64,000 nucleotides of DNA from Eubacteriales Family XIII. Incertae Sedis bacterium (GCA_031264295.1 JAISED010000063.1:18909-82908), one strand, 5' to 3'; positions 27,083 through 35,144 are shown, counted from the first letter of the stretch. Translations and numbers: made by a program. Notes: a model not told the origin generated them from the sequence alone.

Positions 27083-27288
27083 TCTTGCAGGTCTCCCGGC
27101 TCGCGCATCTGAAGCTTGTGCAATAGACACAGTCCCTCTCGTCTGTTTCAAGCCTTCCCTTTCGGTGGCCGGCTTTCGCCTGAAGAAACAGACTCCGCGC
27201 ATACGGTAGCGGTTCGCTTATTTCCCGAAAATATCAAGATTTAAGCCTGCTCAGGATTCTCACCTGATTCCCTATTCTCCCTGCCGCG
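27083..27288 (-). promoter_or_regulatory. Cobalamin (adenosylcobalamin-type) riboswitch
   Basis: The minus strand carries the conserved blocks in order: AATAGGGAATCAGGTGAGAA then TCCTGAGC, CCGCTACCGTATGCGCGG, GCCACCGAAAGGGAAGGC, and the B12-box-like AGCCGGGAGACCTGC. GCAGG at the 5-prime side can pair with CCTGC at the 3-prime side as P1. The order and spacing match the E. coli btuB leader closely. A strong terminator follows, so bound cobalamin should switch off the secreted protein and SLH protein genes downstream. The exact outer limits are approximate. Confidence 0.93.
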
Positions 27289-27614
27289 CATCTCGAAAAG
27301 AGGAAGCGCGCCAAGACACAAAAATCGTATTTGGAGGCTTCTAAGACCTCCCTTTTGTTTTCAAACTAATGACGCGGAAGAAAATATGTTTTCGCGCCAA
27401 ACTCTTTCTCACAAGTAAAAGTGTACCATGTGCGGAAACATTGGTCAAGAGGCTTTCCGTAAATTCCCCCCGAACTTTTCGTAAACTTTTCGTAAAGATT
27501 TTCGACAGGCACATGTAAATTTCTGTAAATATCATTGTCGGAATTTTCGCCGCATTCCGTCAACTTTTTGTCATTTTTATCCACGTGAATCGCAACTCAT
27601 AATCGCACAAATCC
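27289..27614. other. Divergent intergenic region between riboswitch and birA
   Basis: The stretch holds a small GGAGG/CCTCC hairpin near 27333-27351. A tandem AACTTTTCGTA repeat lies near 27473-27495. The riboswitch promoter must lie here on the minus strand, but I could not pick a convincing -35/-10 pair. No gene is seen. Confidence 0.4.
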
Positions 27615-27643
27615 TTGACATTTAAGCGCGGAAATCTTATAAT
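27615..27643 (+). promoter_or_regulatory. Consensus sigma-A promoter for birA and the activator gene
   Basis: TTGACA, a 17-base spacer and TATAAT match the consensus exactly. Transcription should begin near 27650, about 54 bases before the birA start. Confidence 0.9.
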
Positions 27644-27703
27644 TGATTTCAAGAGTATCACTATACGCGCCTTGTTTTTAAATGAAATGGAGGTTGGGGG
27701 TAA

Positions 27704-28534
27704 ATGAGCGAAGGGGGTTCCACCCCCCGCAGGCGGTTTCGCCTGTCGGGAAAGGATGTTTATATCTATAGGGAAGTGTCTTCTACTAATCTTGTCGCCC
27801 GCTCGATGGCCGCAGACGGCGCGCACAGCGACACCGTAATTATGGCCGCGTTTCAAAACGCCGGCGTCGGTCGTATGCAGCGCCCTTGGGTCTGTCCCGC
27901 CGGAAGCGGAATCACCATGTCTATGATACTAAATCCCGATATAAACCTGAGTTCTATCCCGCTGCTCTCTTTACTGTGCGGCGCGGTCGTAGCCGAAACC
28001 GTAAGGGATCTCACGGGATGCCCTGCAGGTCTCAAATGGCCTAATGACGTTCTTGTGGACGGCAAGAAAATCTGCGGTATCCTCGCTCAAGGCGGCGTTC
28101 GTAAAAATGCCTGCAGCTACGTCATACTCGGCGTCGGCCTGAATGTAAATCAATCCCCTGACGAGTTCCCGCCTGAATTCCGAGATTTCAGCACATCCCT
28201 CAGAATGGAACTCGGTGAACGTGTTTCCCGCATCCGCGCTCTGAAACGCTTCTTCGAGCTGTGGGACATGCATTACGCGGAATTTTCAAGATCGGGTTCC
28301 GCTTATATTCGTGAACGATGGCTGGAAAACAATGTGACTTTAGGACATACAGTAAGGCTGCACGGCGATGCGCCGGACTCGCCTATCCAGGATGGCGTCG
28401 CTGTTGATATAAGTGAAAGAGGCGGTCTCATGCTTCGCCTGCCGAGCGGGGACATCAAGGAATTTTTAGCCGAAGAACTCAGTTTAGGCCGTTCGCATTA
28501 CGCACCGCGCAAGGTCGAAAGGAATACTAAATGA
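27704..28534 (+). CDS. birA: Biotin--protein ligase (BirA, catalytic form without DNA-binding domain)
   Basis: This 276-residue enzyme activates biotin with ATP and attaches it to the lysine of a carrier domain. The catalytic core begins almost at once, with YREVSSTN and the biotin-AMP loop GVGRMQRPW. CPAGSGITMSM and KWPNDVLVDGKKICGIL follow. The small C-terminal domain is present. There is no N-terminal winged helix, so it is a pure ligase and not a biotin operon repressor. GGAGG precedes the ATG. It overlaps the sigma-54 activator gene by four bases. Its likely main client is the biotin carrier encoded 2.5 kb downstream. Confidence 0.93.
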   Translation: MSEGGSTPRRRFRLSGKDVYIYREVSSTNLVARSMAADGAHSDTVIMAAFQNAGVGRMQRPWVCPAGSGITMSMILNPDINLSSIPLLSLLCGAVVAETVRDLTGCPAGLKWPNDVLVDGKKICGILAQGGVRKNACSYVILGVGLNVNQSPDEFPPEFRDFSTSLRMELGERVSRIRALKRFFELWDMHYAEFSRSGSAYIRERWLENNVTLGHTVRLHGDAPDSPIQDGVAVDISERGGLMLRLPSGDIKEFLAEELSLGRSHYAPRKVERNTK

Positions 28535-30648
28535 ACGTCCCCAAGAATCTCAATCTCGTCGAGCACATGCCCGTCAGAGAGATGATGAATACCAATTTCA
28601 AGCCTCTGCTCCCCGGCGATACCCTCCGGACAGTTCTTGAGTATTATCAGGATAACAAGGTAAATCTCCTGCCGGTGCTTGACGCGCACAGAAAGCTGGT
28701 CGGCGTATTCCCTAAGAAACGCCTTTTCAGAGCCTTGCTTGAAGGCGCCGATATAGACGCGCCCTGCGAGGTCTTTATGATAAAAAATCCCGTATGCATC
28801 AGCGCCGACTTATCATACGATGAATTTTCATTAGTCTCCAGGGTCAGGAAAAGCCGCGTAGATACCGTCATCGTTCTGGATGGTGATGAGGTAGTGGGCA
28901 CTATGGGCACGGCGGAGTATCTGATCGCCAGTCAAAACCTCGTTACGGCTTCCTCCGCCCTTTTAGAATCCCTGTTTCGCGTTAACCAGGAAGGCATCGT
29001 CATCGTAGACACCGACGAACGCATCATTAAAGCAAATCCCGCCGCGGAGAGAATGTTCAATCTGAACGTGTCCGACGTCCTCGGCAAGAAGATGGGCTTT
29101 GTATTCCCCGAGGTTGAATTTCAAGATCGTTTCAGCGGCATCTATAAACGCACCGTGCGCTCCCTCCCCGTTATGATAAACTGCACTCCTATAGTTGAAA
29201 ACGACGTGCCTATCGGGGCAAGCTACGCCTTCAGGGATCTCTCTGAACTCGAGAAGATCGCCCATGAACTTGAGATAGTGCGCACATTGCAAACGACGAT
29301 CAACGGCGTACTCAACTCCTCTTCGGACGGCGTGTTCGTTTCCGACACAAGCGGCGCGATCAAATATGTGAACAATAAAGCCTGTAATCTGTTCTCCAAG
29401 ACCTTCGATCAGATCACAGATCAGCCCGTTCAGCGTCTGTTCAAGACCGACACCCCGTTTAGAGTGGCTCGTTCAGGCTCTGTGGAGGTGGATAACTGCG
29501 ATATAAACGGTAAAAAATGCCTGGTATCCCACGCCCCGCTGAAAAACAGCGAGCGCGATGAGATCACCGGCATCGTGAGTACCGTATACCTTAACGACAA
29601 CGCCATTGCCGAAGAGCTGTTTCGCAAGTGGTCGTTTCTCAACCAAGAGATGGAATATTACAGGGAGAAGCTGGAAAAGCGCGACGGCGTAAGGAGCAGC
29701 TTTGACAATATCATAGCCCATGACGTGGGATTCAGCAAGATCAAACAAGACGCCCAACGTATCGCGCGAAGCAGCTCTACTGTACTGCTGACGGGCGAAA
29801 GCGGCGTGGGCAAAGGCATGTTCGCACGCGGCATTCATGATTTCAGCCCGCGAGCGGAGCATCCCTTCGTGATCGTCAACTGCGTATCTATACCCGAGAC
29901 ATTGTTTGAATCCGAGCTGTTCGGCTACGCGCCCGGTTCATTCACAGGCGCATTGAAGAGCGGAAAGCCGGGCTTCTTTGAAAGGGCGCAGCACGGAACC
30001 GTCTTCCTGGATGAGATAGGCGATATCCCCCTATCCACTCAGGTCAAGCTTCTTCAGGTACTTCAGGAAAAAGAATTTATACGGGTAGGCGGCAGCAGTA
30101 AGCAAAACGTCGACGTCCGCATTATTGCCGCAACCAACCGCAATCTCATGGAAGCCGTAGCAAATAAAACCTTCCGCGAGGATCTTTATTATCGGCTCAA
30201 TGTCATAGAATTTCATATACCGCCCCTGCGCGAACGTACCGACGATATCATCCCGCTGGCGGAGTCCTTCATACAAAAATCCAACCACATCCTGGGCACA
30301 AAGATAACGGGACTGGACAGACGCGCCAGAACCGCCCTGCTTGAACACCCATGGCCCGGCAATATAAGAGAACTTGAAAATGCCATCGAACGGGCGGCAA
30401 ACTACGTCTGGGAAGGCGATATAGGCGTTGACGACCTGCCTTCGCAGATATCGCTGCAGTCAAACGCCTCCTATTCACAGATACACGCATCCTATCACAG
30501 TGCCCACGTGAATTTCGAACGCGAAATGCTCATGGACGCGCTGCGCAGGGCAAAGGGTAACAAGAGCGCCGCGGCTAAGCTTCTCAATCTCAGCCGTTCC
30601 GCGTTCTACGAAAGGCTTTCAAAATACGGCGTAACACGCGCCGAATAA
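28531..30648 (+). CDS. Sigma-54-dependent activator with CBS and two PAS domains
   Basis: This 705-residue enhancer-binding protein starts with a CBS pair (about 10-130; MPVREMMNTNFKPLLPGDTL is typical). Two PAS domains follow (about 145-250 and 260-360). The AAA+ domain (about 395-630) has Walker A GESGVGKG, a sigma-54 loop written GSFTGA where GAFTGA is usual, and Walker B FLDEIGD. The C-terminal Fis-type helix-turn-helix is NKSAAAKLLNLSRSAFYERL. It starts by ATGA overlap with birA. A strong sigma-54 promoter lies about 170 bases downstream, before the decarboxylase operon, which is the obvious target. Its layout parallels the activator at 4964. The CBS pair suggests sensing of adenine nucleotide or CoA-like ligands (inference). 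Confidence 0.93.
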   Translation: MNVPKNLNLVEHMPVREMMNTNFKPLLPGDTLRTVLEYYQDNKVNLLPVLDAHRKLVGVFPKKRLFRALLEGADIDAPCEVFMIKNPVCISADLSYDEFSLVSRVRKSRVDTVIVLDGDEVVGTMGTAEYLIASQNLVTASSALLESLFRVNQEGIVIVDTDERIIKANPAAERMFNLNVSDVLGKKMGFVFPEVEFQDRFSGIYKRTVRSLPVMINCTPIVENDVPIGASYAFRDLSELEKIAHELEIVRTLQTTINGVLNSSSDGVFVSDTSGAIKYVNNKACNLFSKTFDQITDQPVQRLFKTDTPFRVARSGSVEVDNCDINGKKCLVSHAPLKNSERDEITGIVSTVYLNDNAIAEELFRKWSFLNQEMEYYREKLEKRDGVRSSFDNIIAHDVGFSKIKQDAQRIARSSSTVLLTGESGVGKGMFARGIHDFSPRAEHPFVIVNCVSIPETLFESELFGYAPGSFTGALKSGKPGFFERAQHGTVFLDEIGDIPLSTQVKLLQVLQEKEFIRVGGSSKQNVDVRIIAATNRNLMEAVANKTFREDLYYRLNVIEFHIPPLRERTDDIIPLAESFIQKSNHILGTKITGLDRRARTALLEHPWPGNIRELENAIERAANYVWEGDIGVDDLPSQISLQSNASYSQIHASYHSAHVNFEREMLMDALRRAKGNKSAAAKLLNLSRSAFYERLSKYGVTRAE

Positions 30649-30658
30649 TTTTGTATCG

Positions 30659-30699
30659 AAAACCGTACAGTTATCGTAATATGTATGCAAAACCGTACA
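30659..30699. promoter_or_regulatory. Paired direct repeats, probable upstream activator sites
   Basis: AAAACCGTACA occurs at 30659-30669 and 30689-30699, exactly 30 bases apart (about three helical turns). The second copy sits next to a small palindrome, CCGTA-CAC-TACGG. They lie about 120-160 bases upstream of the sigma-54 promoter and just after the activator gene, where enhancer sites are expected. Confidence 0.6.
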
Positions 30700-30818
30700 C
30701 TACGGCAGAGAATGTCGTTTACATATATTACTATTTTAGAATCAGCATATTGATTTCGAAGCAGGCGCCGCCTTATTCGGCGGGTTTATTATAACCGTTA
30801 CTTCGCTGCCAGACACCA

Positions 30819-30833
30819 TGGCACAGTTCTTGC
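30819..30833 (+). promoter_or_regulatory. Sigma-54 (-24/-12) promoter of the decarboxylase operon
   Basis: TGGCAC-AGTTC-TTGC matches the sigma-54 consensus almost perfectly, with ten bases between GG and GC, and T-rich sequence follows. Transcription would start near 30845 and read a leader of about 245 bases before the biotin carrier gene. Confidence 0.85.
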
Positions 30834-30904
30834 TTTTTACATTTATGAGTTGCCGGTTTCATGGCGAGCAGGTTTGCCGACGGCTCATTACACCGCTCCT
30901 CTTA

Positions 30905-30947
30905 ACCGCAAAGCGGGCAGCCGGCCTCGCTGCCCGCCCGTTGCGGT
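30905..30947 (+). promoter_or_regulatory. Long hairpin in the sigma-54 transcript leader
   Basis: ACCGCAA pairs with TTGCGGT and, inside it, GCGGGCAGC pairs with GCTGCCCGC around a 7-base loop. No T-run follows, so it is not a simple terminator. It lies in the 245-base leader between the sigma-54 promoter and the first gene. It may protect the mRNA or regulate translation. I do not recognise it as a known riboswitch. Confidence 0.55.
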
Positions 30948-31091
30948 ACGGCAGTCTTTACGCGTGAAAGTGAAGCTCCGTTCCCGTTTCGAGAGGGATA
31001 ACGCCTGCCTGAGCGGTGAGTAATAACAGGCGAATTAAACGGTTTAACCTTTTAACAGTTATAGTTTTTGAATGTCAAGGAGGTATCACCA

Positions 31092-31301
31092 ATGGCAGAA
31101 ATCATCAGTACCATTGCGGGTAAGATCAAGGAGATTAACATCAGTGTCGGACAGGCAGTTACCGAAGACGACGAAGCTTTCATCATTGAGGCTATGAAGA
31201 TGGAAAATGTTGTTTACGGCGAGGATGGCTCTGTAAAAGAGATCCTTGTAAAGGTCGGTGATCTGGTACAGGAAGGCGACACATTGGCAAATGTTGAGTA
31301 A
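31092..31301 (+). CDS. gcdC: Biotin carrier subunit of the Na+-pumping decarboxylase
   Basis: This 69-residue protein is a bare biotinyl domain. EAMKMEN holds the lysine that is biotinylated, flanked by the usual hairpin strands (AGKIKEINISVGQAV and VGDLVQEGDTLANVE). The track adds eight residues upstream, but GGAGG at 31079-31083 points to the ATG at 31092. It lacks the long Ala/Pro linker that precedes the domain in many gamma subunits. It is the first gene of the sigma-54 operon. In the complex it carries CO2 from the alpha subunit active site to the membrane beta subunit. birA lies just upstream in the same region. Confidence 0.88.
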   Translation: MAEIISTIAGKIKEINISVGQAVTEDDEAFIIEAMKMENVVYGEDGSVKEILVKVGDLVQEGDTLANVE

Positions 31302-31321
31302 GAAAAAGAGGAGGTGACGTA

Positions 31322-32467
31322 ATGAATTTTGAGCTGAATGAAGACCATGTAATGATGCGTAAGATGGTTCGCGATTTCGCAGAGGCGGAGGCCGCGCCTG
31401 GTGCGGAAGAACGTGACGAAAAGGAAGAATTTCCTGTTGAACTCTGGAAGAAATGCGGCGAGTTAGGTCTCGCGGGCGTAACATTCCCCGAAGAGTACAA
31501 CGGCGTTGGAGCGGACTATATTTCCTACGCGATCACAGTAGAGGAACTGTCGCGTGTGGATCCGTCGCTGGGTGTAACTGTTTCTGCGCACTCCAGCCTT
31601 TGCGCGAATCCGATCTATCTGTTCGGAACCGAAGAACAGAAGCAAAAGTATCTTTCCCCGCTTGCAAGCGGCGAGAAGATGGGCGCTTTCGGGCTTACCG
31701 AGCCGATGGCCGGTTCGGACGCTTCAGGAACACGCACGACTGCTGTGAAACAGGGCAACGAGTACATTCTCAATGGTACTAAACTTTTCATCACGAACGG
31801 CTACTATGCAGACACATATGTAGTAACCGCTCAGATGGACAAGAGCAAGGGCAACAGAGGTATAGCCGCCTTCATTGTTGAGAAGGGCACACCGGGTTTC
31901 AGTTTCGGTAAGAAGGAAAAGAAGATGGGTATCCGTTCTTCCGCCACTTATGAGCTGATCCTGGAAGATGTACATATCCCTGTCGAGAACCTGCTCAGTG
32001 AGGAAGGCAAAGGCTTCAAGGTAGCGATGACGACTCTTGACTACGGCAGAATCGGTATCGCGTCTCAGGCGCTTGGTATAGCACAGGGCGCTTATGAGCA
32101 GGCTTTGAAGTATTCCAAGGAAAGATCCCAGTTTGGTAAGACGCTTTCCGAGTTCCAGGTCACACAGTTCAAGCTCGCAGATATGGCTATTCAGATCGAG
32201 GCGGCAAGGCTTCTGGTCTACCAGGCGGCTGCAATCGCTACCGCGCATAATGTTCCTGTCTCGAAGTATTCCGCTATGGCTAAGGTGTTTGCCTCGGAAA
32301 CCGCGAACAAGGTCGCCACTCAGGCGGTTCAAATCCTGGGCGGTTACGGCTATACCCGCGATTACCCGGCGGAGCGTTTCATGCGTGACGCTAAAATCAC
32401 CGAGATATACGAAGGCACAAGCGAGATTCAACGCATAGTCGTCGCGGCATCCATCCTGAAAGACTGA
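31322..32467 (+). CDS. Acyl-CoA dehydrogenase, butyryl-CoA dehydrogenase type
   Basis: This is a 381-residue FAD enzyme of the acyl-CoA dehydrogenase family, full length. FGLTEPMAGSDASGTRTTA is the flavin and substrate loop. The catalytic glutamate lies in ITEIYEGTSEIQRIVVA near the C-terminus, in the form typical of short-chain and butyryl-CoA dehydrogenases. It passes electrons to or from ETF, whose genes follow directly. In a fermentation it most likely reduces crotonyl-CoA to butyryl-CoA. Oxidation of glutaryl-CoA is a second possibility, shared with the paralogue at 37053. AGGAGGTGACGTA gives a strong start 20 bases after the carrier gene. Confidence 0.92.
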   Translation: MNFELNEDHVMMRKMVRDFAEAEAAPGAEERDEKEEFPVELWKKCGELGLAGVTFPEEYNGVGADYISYAITVEELSRVDPSLGVTVSAHSSLCANPIYLFGTEEQKQKYLSPLASGEKMGAFGLTEPMAGSDASGTRTTAVKQGNEYILNGTKLFITNGYYADTYVVTAQMDKSKGNRGIAAFIVEKGTPGFSFGKKEKKMGIRSSATYELILEDVHIPVENLLSEEGKGFKVAMTTLDYGRIGIASQALGIAQGAYEQALKYSKERSQFGKTLSEFQVTQFKLADMAIQIEAARLLVYQAAAIATAHNVPVSKYSAMAKVFASETANKVATQAVQILGGYGYTRDYPAERFMRDAKITEIYEGTSEIQRIVVAASILKD

Positions 32468-32509
32468 TGAGACCCGCGCGAAAATAAAACGATCGAGGAG
32501 GAAGTATTT

Positions 32510-33277
32510 ATGAATATTCTGGTTTGTATGAAACAGACTTTTGACACAGAAGCAAAAATTGCGCTCGACGCTTCCGGCAAAATCGACAAAACCGGTGTGA
32601 ACCTCGTCATCAACCCATATGACGAGTTCGCTATAGAAGAAGGACTGAGACTCAAAGAGAAGTTCGGCGGCGAAGTCGTTCTGCTGAGTCTCGGCGGTCA
32701 GAGTGTCGAAACTTCATTGCGCACAGGCTTGGCGATGGGCGCCGACAGAGCCGTTCTTGTGAACGATCCGGCTCTCGCAGACGCGGATGAATGCGTGGCT
32801 GCCGACGTACTGGCGAAAGCCGTCGCCGACATCCCGTATGACATTATATTGGCGGGGCGCATAGCTGTTGACGATGGTTCCGCCCAGGTCTCCGTACGTT
32901 TGGCTGAAGCGCTGCAGATCCCTTCGGTAAGCAGCATACTCAAGCTTGACGTCGAAGGCGAAACTGCAACTGTCACCCGTGAGATCGACGGCGGAACCGA
33001 GCTGATCGAAGTCAGCCTTCCCGCTGTATTCACCGCTCAGAAGGGTCTGAACGAGGCGCGCTATCCTTCCATGGCAGGTATTATGAAGGCCAAAAAGAAG
33101 GAAATTAAGCCGCTGACCCTCGCTGATCTCGGATTAGACGTACCGGCGGCCAAGGCGACCGTCGCGAAGTACAGCCTTCCCAGCCCCCGTTCGGGCGGAA
33201 AGGTCATCCCCGGCGAACCCGCCGACGCTGCGAAAGAACTCGCGCGGCTCCTGCGGGAAGAAGCGAAAGCTCTATAG
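32510..33277 (+). CDS. etfB: Electron transfer flavoprotein, beta subunit
   Basis: This 255-residue protein is full length for EtfB. MNILVCMKQTFDTEAKI at the start and EVVLLSLGGQSVETSLRTGL are typical of the nucleotide-binding subunit. TAQKGLNEARYPSMAGIMKA is the recognition-loop signature by which EtfB docks onto acyl-CoA dehydrogenases. With EtfA it forms a soluble heterodimer that carries electrons between the two dehydrogenases of this operon and other carriers. Whether this ETF bifurcates electrons cannot be decided by eye. The start has GAGGAGG upstream. Confidence 0.94.
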   Translation: MNILVCMKQTFDTEAKIALDASGKIDKTGVNLVINPYDEFAIEEGLRLKEKFGGEVVLLSLGGQSVETSLRTGLAMGADRAVLVNDPALADADECVAADVLAKAVADIPYDIILAGRIAVDDGSAQVSVRLAEALQIPSVSSILKLDVEGETATVTREIDGGTELIEVSLPAVFTAQKGLNEARYPSMAGIMKAKKKEIKPLTLADLGLDVPAAKATVAKYSLPSPRSGGKVIPGEPADAAKELARLLREEAKAL

Positions 33278-33292
33278 AAAGGAGAGATTGGC

Positions 33293-34279
33293 ATGGCAAA
33301 AGGAATTTGGATTATAATCGAACAAAGCGACCTGGCGATCCGCAAAGTCTCACTTGAGCTTCTGAGCCAGGGCAGAAAAATCGCCGATAAACTGGGCGAA
33401 CCGCTTGTGGCTGTCATCCCCGGAAAGGGCGTCGCGGATCTCGCGAAGGCAGTCGCCCCTTACGGCGCTGATAAGGTCATCGTCATCGACGACGACAAGC
33501 TCGAAAAATACACCACAGGCGCGTACACATCCGCCCTGAACAAGGTTATCAAAGGCGGCGATCCTCGCGCGGTACTGATCGGCAACACCGCTATCGGCAA
33601 GGACTTGGCGCCCAGACTCGCTCAGCGCCTCGGCGTCGGCATGGCGTCCGACAGCACGGGTGTTGAACTCGGAGACGACGGCGCATTCACATTTAAGCGC
33701 CCGATCTACGGCGGAAAAGCATTCGCGGATGTAGTGCTCAGCGCGGCGCCGATCCTGGCGACTATTCGTCCGAACACATTCCCCGTAGCGGAACCCGACG
33801 CTTCCAAGCAGCCTGAAGTTGTGAACGAAAGCGCCGACATCGACGCGGCGGATCTGAAGGCCATCGTAAAGGATATCGCTATAGCGGTTTCCCTCCGTCC
33901 GGAACTGATCGAAGCCAACATCATCATCTCCGGCGGCCGCGGCATGAAGGGTCCCGAGAACTATGTCATACTTGAGGAATGCGCGGACGTCATAGGCGCG
34001 GCTGTGGGCGCGTCCCGTGCGGCTGTTGACGCGGGCTGGAGAGATGTGAAGTTCCAGGTCGGTCAGACAGGAAAGACTGTCTCCCCCACCCTCTATATTG
34101 CCTGCGGTATATCAGGCGCCATCCAGCATTTAGCCGGCATGGGTTCGTCGAAGGTCATAGTCGCGATCAACAAGGATCCCGACGCCAACATCTTCACGGT
34201 CGCAGACTATGGAATCGTGGGAGATCTGTTTGAAATCGTTCCCCTTCTCACCGAGGAATTCAAAAAACTCGTCTCGTAG
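33293..34279 (+). CDS. etfA: Electron transfer flavoprotein, alpha subunit
   Basis: This 328-residue protein is a normal-length EtfA without an extra ferredoxin domain. The C-terminal FAD-binding signature is clear: SGGRGMKGPENYVILEECAD, then VGQTGKTVSPTLYIACGISG and AIQHLAGM. The N-terminal half (GIWIIIEQSDLAIRKVSLEL) is the usual EtfA fold. It starts 15 bases after etfB with AAAGGAG upstream. The pair sits between two acyl-CoA dehydrogenase genes. This fits electron shuttling from an oxidising dehydrogenase (glutaryl-CoA) to a reducing one (crotonyl-CoA). Confidence 0.95.
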   Translation: MAKGIWIIIEQSDLAIRKVSLELLSQGRKIADKLGEPLVAVIPGKGVADLAKAVAPYGADKVIVIDDDKLEKYTTGAYTSALNKVIKGGDPRAVLIGNTAIGKDLAPRLAQRLGVGMASDSTGVELGDDGAFTFKRPIYGGKAFADVVLSAAPILATIRPNTFPVAEPDASKQPEVVNESADIDAADLKAIVKDIAIAVSLRPELIEANIIISGGRGMKGPENYVILEECADVIGAAVGASRAAVDAGWRDVKFQVGQTGKTVSPTLYIACGISGAIQHLAGMGSSKVIVAINKDPDANIFTVADYGIVGDLFEIVPLLTEEFKKLVS

Positions 34280-34333
34280 CTTAGAAGACCGGCACACTTA
34301 ACAGAGACGGGCAAGGCGGTAAAGGAGAAATAA

Positions 34334-35083
34334 ATGAGCTATGATGAAGGTTTCGAGGGCTTCGGTCAAAAGGAGCTGGCCGCTCTGGCTGTGGATATGT
34401 TCCACAGAGCGGTCGTGCACCATGTCTTCTGGTTTAAAGAGGTGGAACACCAGATGGGCTTTGACAGAGCACTCGAAGTAATGGAGTCGGCGTATGAGAA
34501 GAGCAGAGGGATTCAGCTTAAACGTTTGGGGAAAGTTTTAGACTTTTCCCTGACGGACGGCATTCCCGACCCTCTCCTAAATATGCCGGAAGAGAAGCTT
34601 AGGGAACTGATCGGCGCCATCGGCGTAAACTGGCTTGCCGGCGACGGTGTTTGGTTCCAGGCGGTTGAGTTAGAACAGGGCATGTTCGAAGCCAAGCGGT
34701 GCAACGATACCTGCTGGGCGTGGTTCTCGCCTTTCGAGGCGTGGTCTATAAAGCGTCTGCTGGGTTTGCCCCGCAAGGCCGGCATTGAGGGTCTTAAAAA
34801 GGCTCTCGGAATGCGTATGTATGCCTTCATAAATGAACAGGAGATAATCGACGAGGGTTCCGACAGCATTTTGTTTTGCATGAACAATTGCCGCGTACAA
34901 GCGGCAAGGAAGAGCAAGGGGATGGACGATTACCCGTGCAAATCAGCCGGTGTCGTTGAGTACACCAACTTTGCACGGGCGATCGACCCCGACATAAAGA
35001 CAGAATGCGTGGGATGCCCGCCTGATGAACATCCTGACGAGTGGTTCTGCGCCTGGCGTTTTCGCCTTGAAGCGCAGGATTAA
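34334..35083 (+). CDS. Cysteine-rich protein, DUF6125-like, in the etf operon
   Basis: This 249-residue soluble protein has no membrane segment. The N-terminal half is helical (FHRAVVHHVFWFKEVEHQMG). The C-terminal half holds several cysteines: RCNDTCWAWF, FCMNNCRVQAAR, DYPCKSAG and ECVGCPPDEHPDEWFCAW. That pattern could bind a metal or Fe-S cluster. It resembles proteins grouped as DUF6125 or L-2-amino-thiazoline-4-carboxylic acid hydrolase-like, but I am not certain of the family. It starts with AAAGGAG, 54 bases after etfA and within the operon. A role in the acyl-CoA or ETF chemistry is suggested only by position. Confidence 0.55.
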   Translation: MSYDEGFEGFGQKELAALAVDMFHRAVVHHVFWFKEVEHQMGFDRALEVMESAYEKSRGIQLKRLGKVLDFSLTDGIPDPLLNMPEEKLRELIGAIGVNWLAGDGVWFQAVELEQGMFEAKRCNDTCWAWFSPFEAWSIKRLLGLPRKAGIEGLKKALGMRMYAFINEQEIIDEGSDSILFCMNNCRVQAARKSKGMDDYPCKSAGVVEYTNFARAIDPDIKTECVGCPPDEHPDEWFCAWRFRLEAQD

Positions 35084-35095
35084 CCCAATTAGGGT

Positions 35096-35144
35096 AACTT
35101 CTAAAACCTACCGCCGGCATATGCTGCGGAGGTTTTTAGAAGTT
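35096..35144 (+). terminator. Hairpin with T-tract after the cysteine-rich gene
   Basis: AACTTCTAAAACCT pairs with AGGTTTTTAGAAGTT (one mismatch), with an inner CCGC/GCGG stem. The right arm contains five T. It could act as a partial terminator inside the operon in either direction. Confidence 0.6.

Noticed and set aside
30834-31091. Known riboswitch (glycine, TPP, lysine) in the decarboxylase operon leader
   Set aside because: I looked for the conserved cores and found none. Only a long hairpin can be supported.
31086-31484. 132-codon and other minus-strand ORFs across the decarboxylase operon
   Set aside because: They are shadows opposite genes with clear motifs, strong ribosome binding sites and tight operon spacing.
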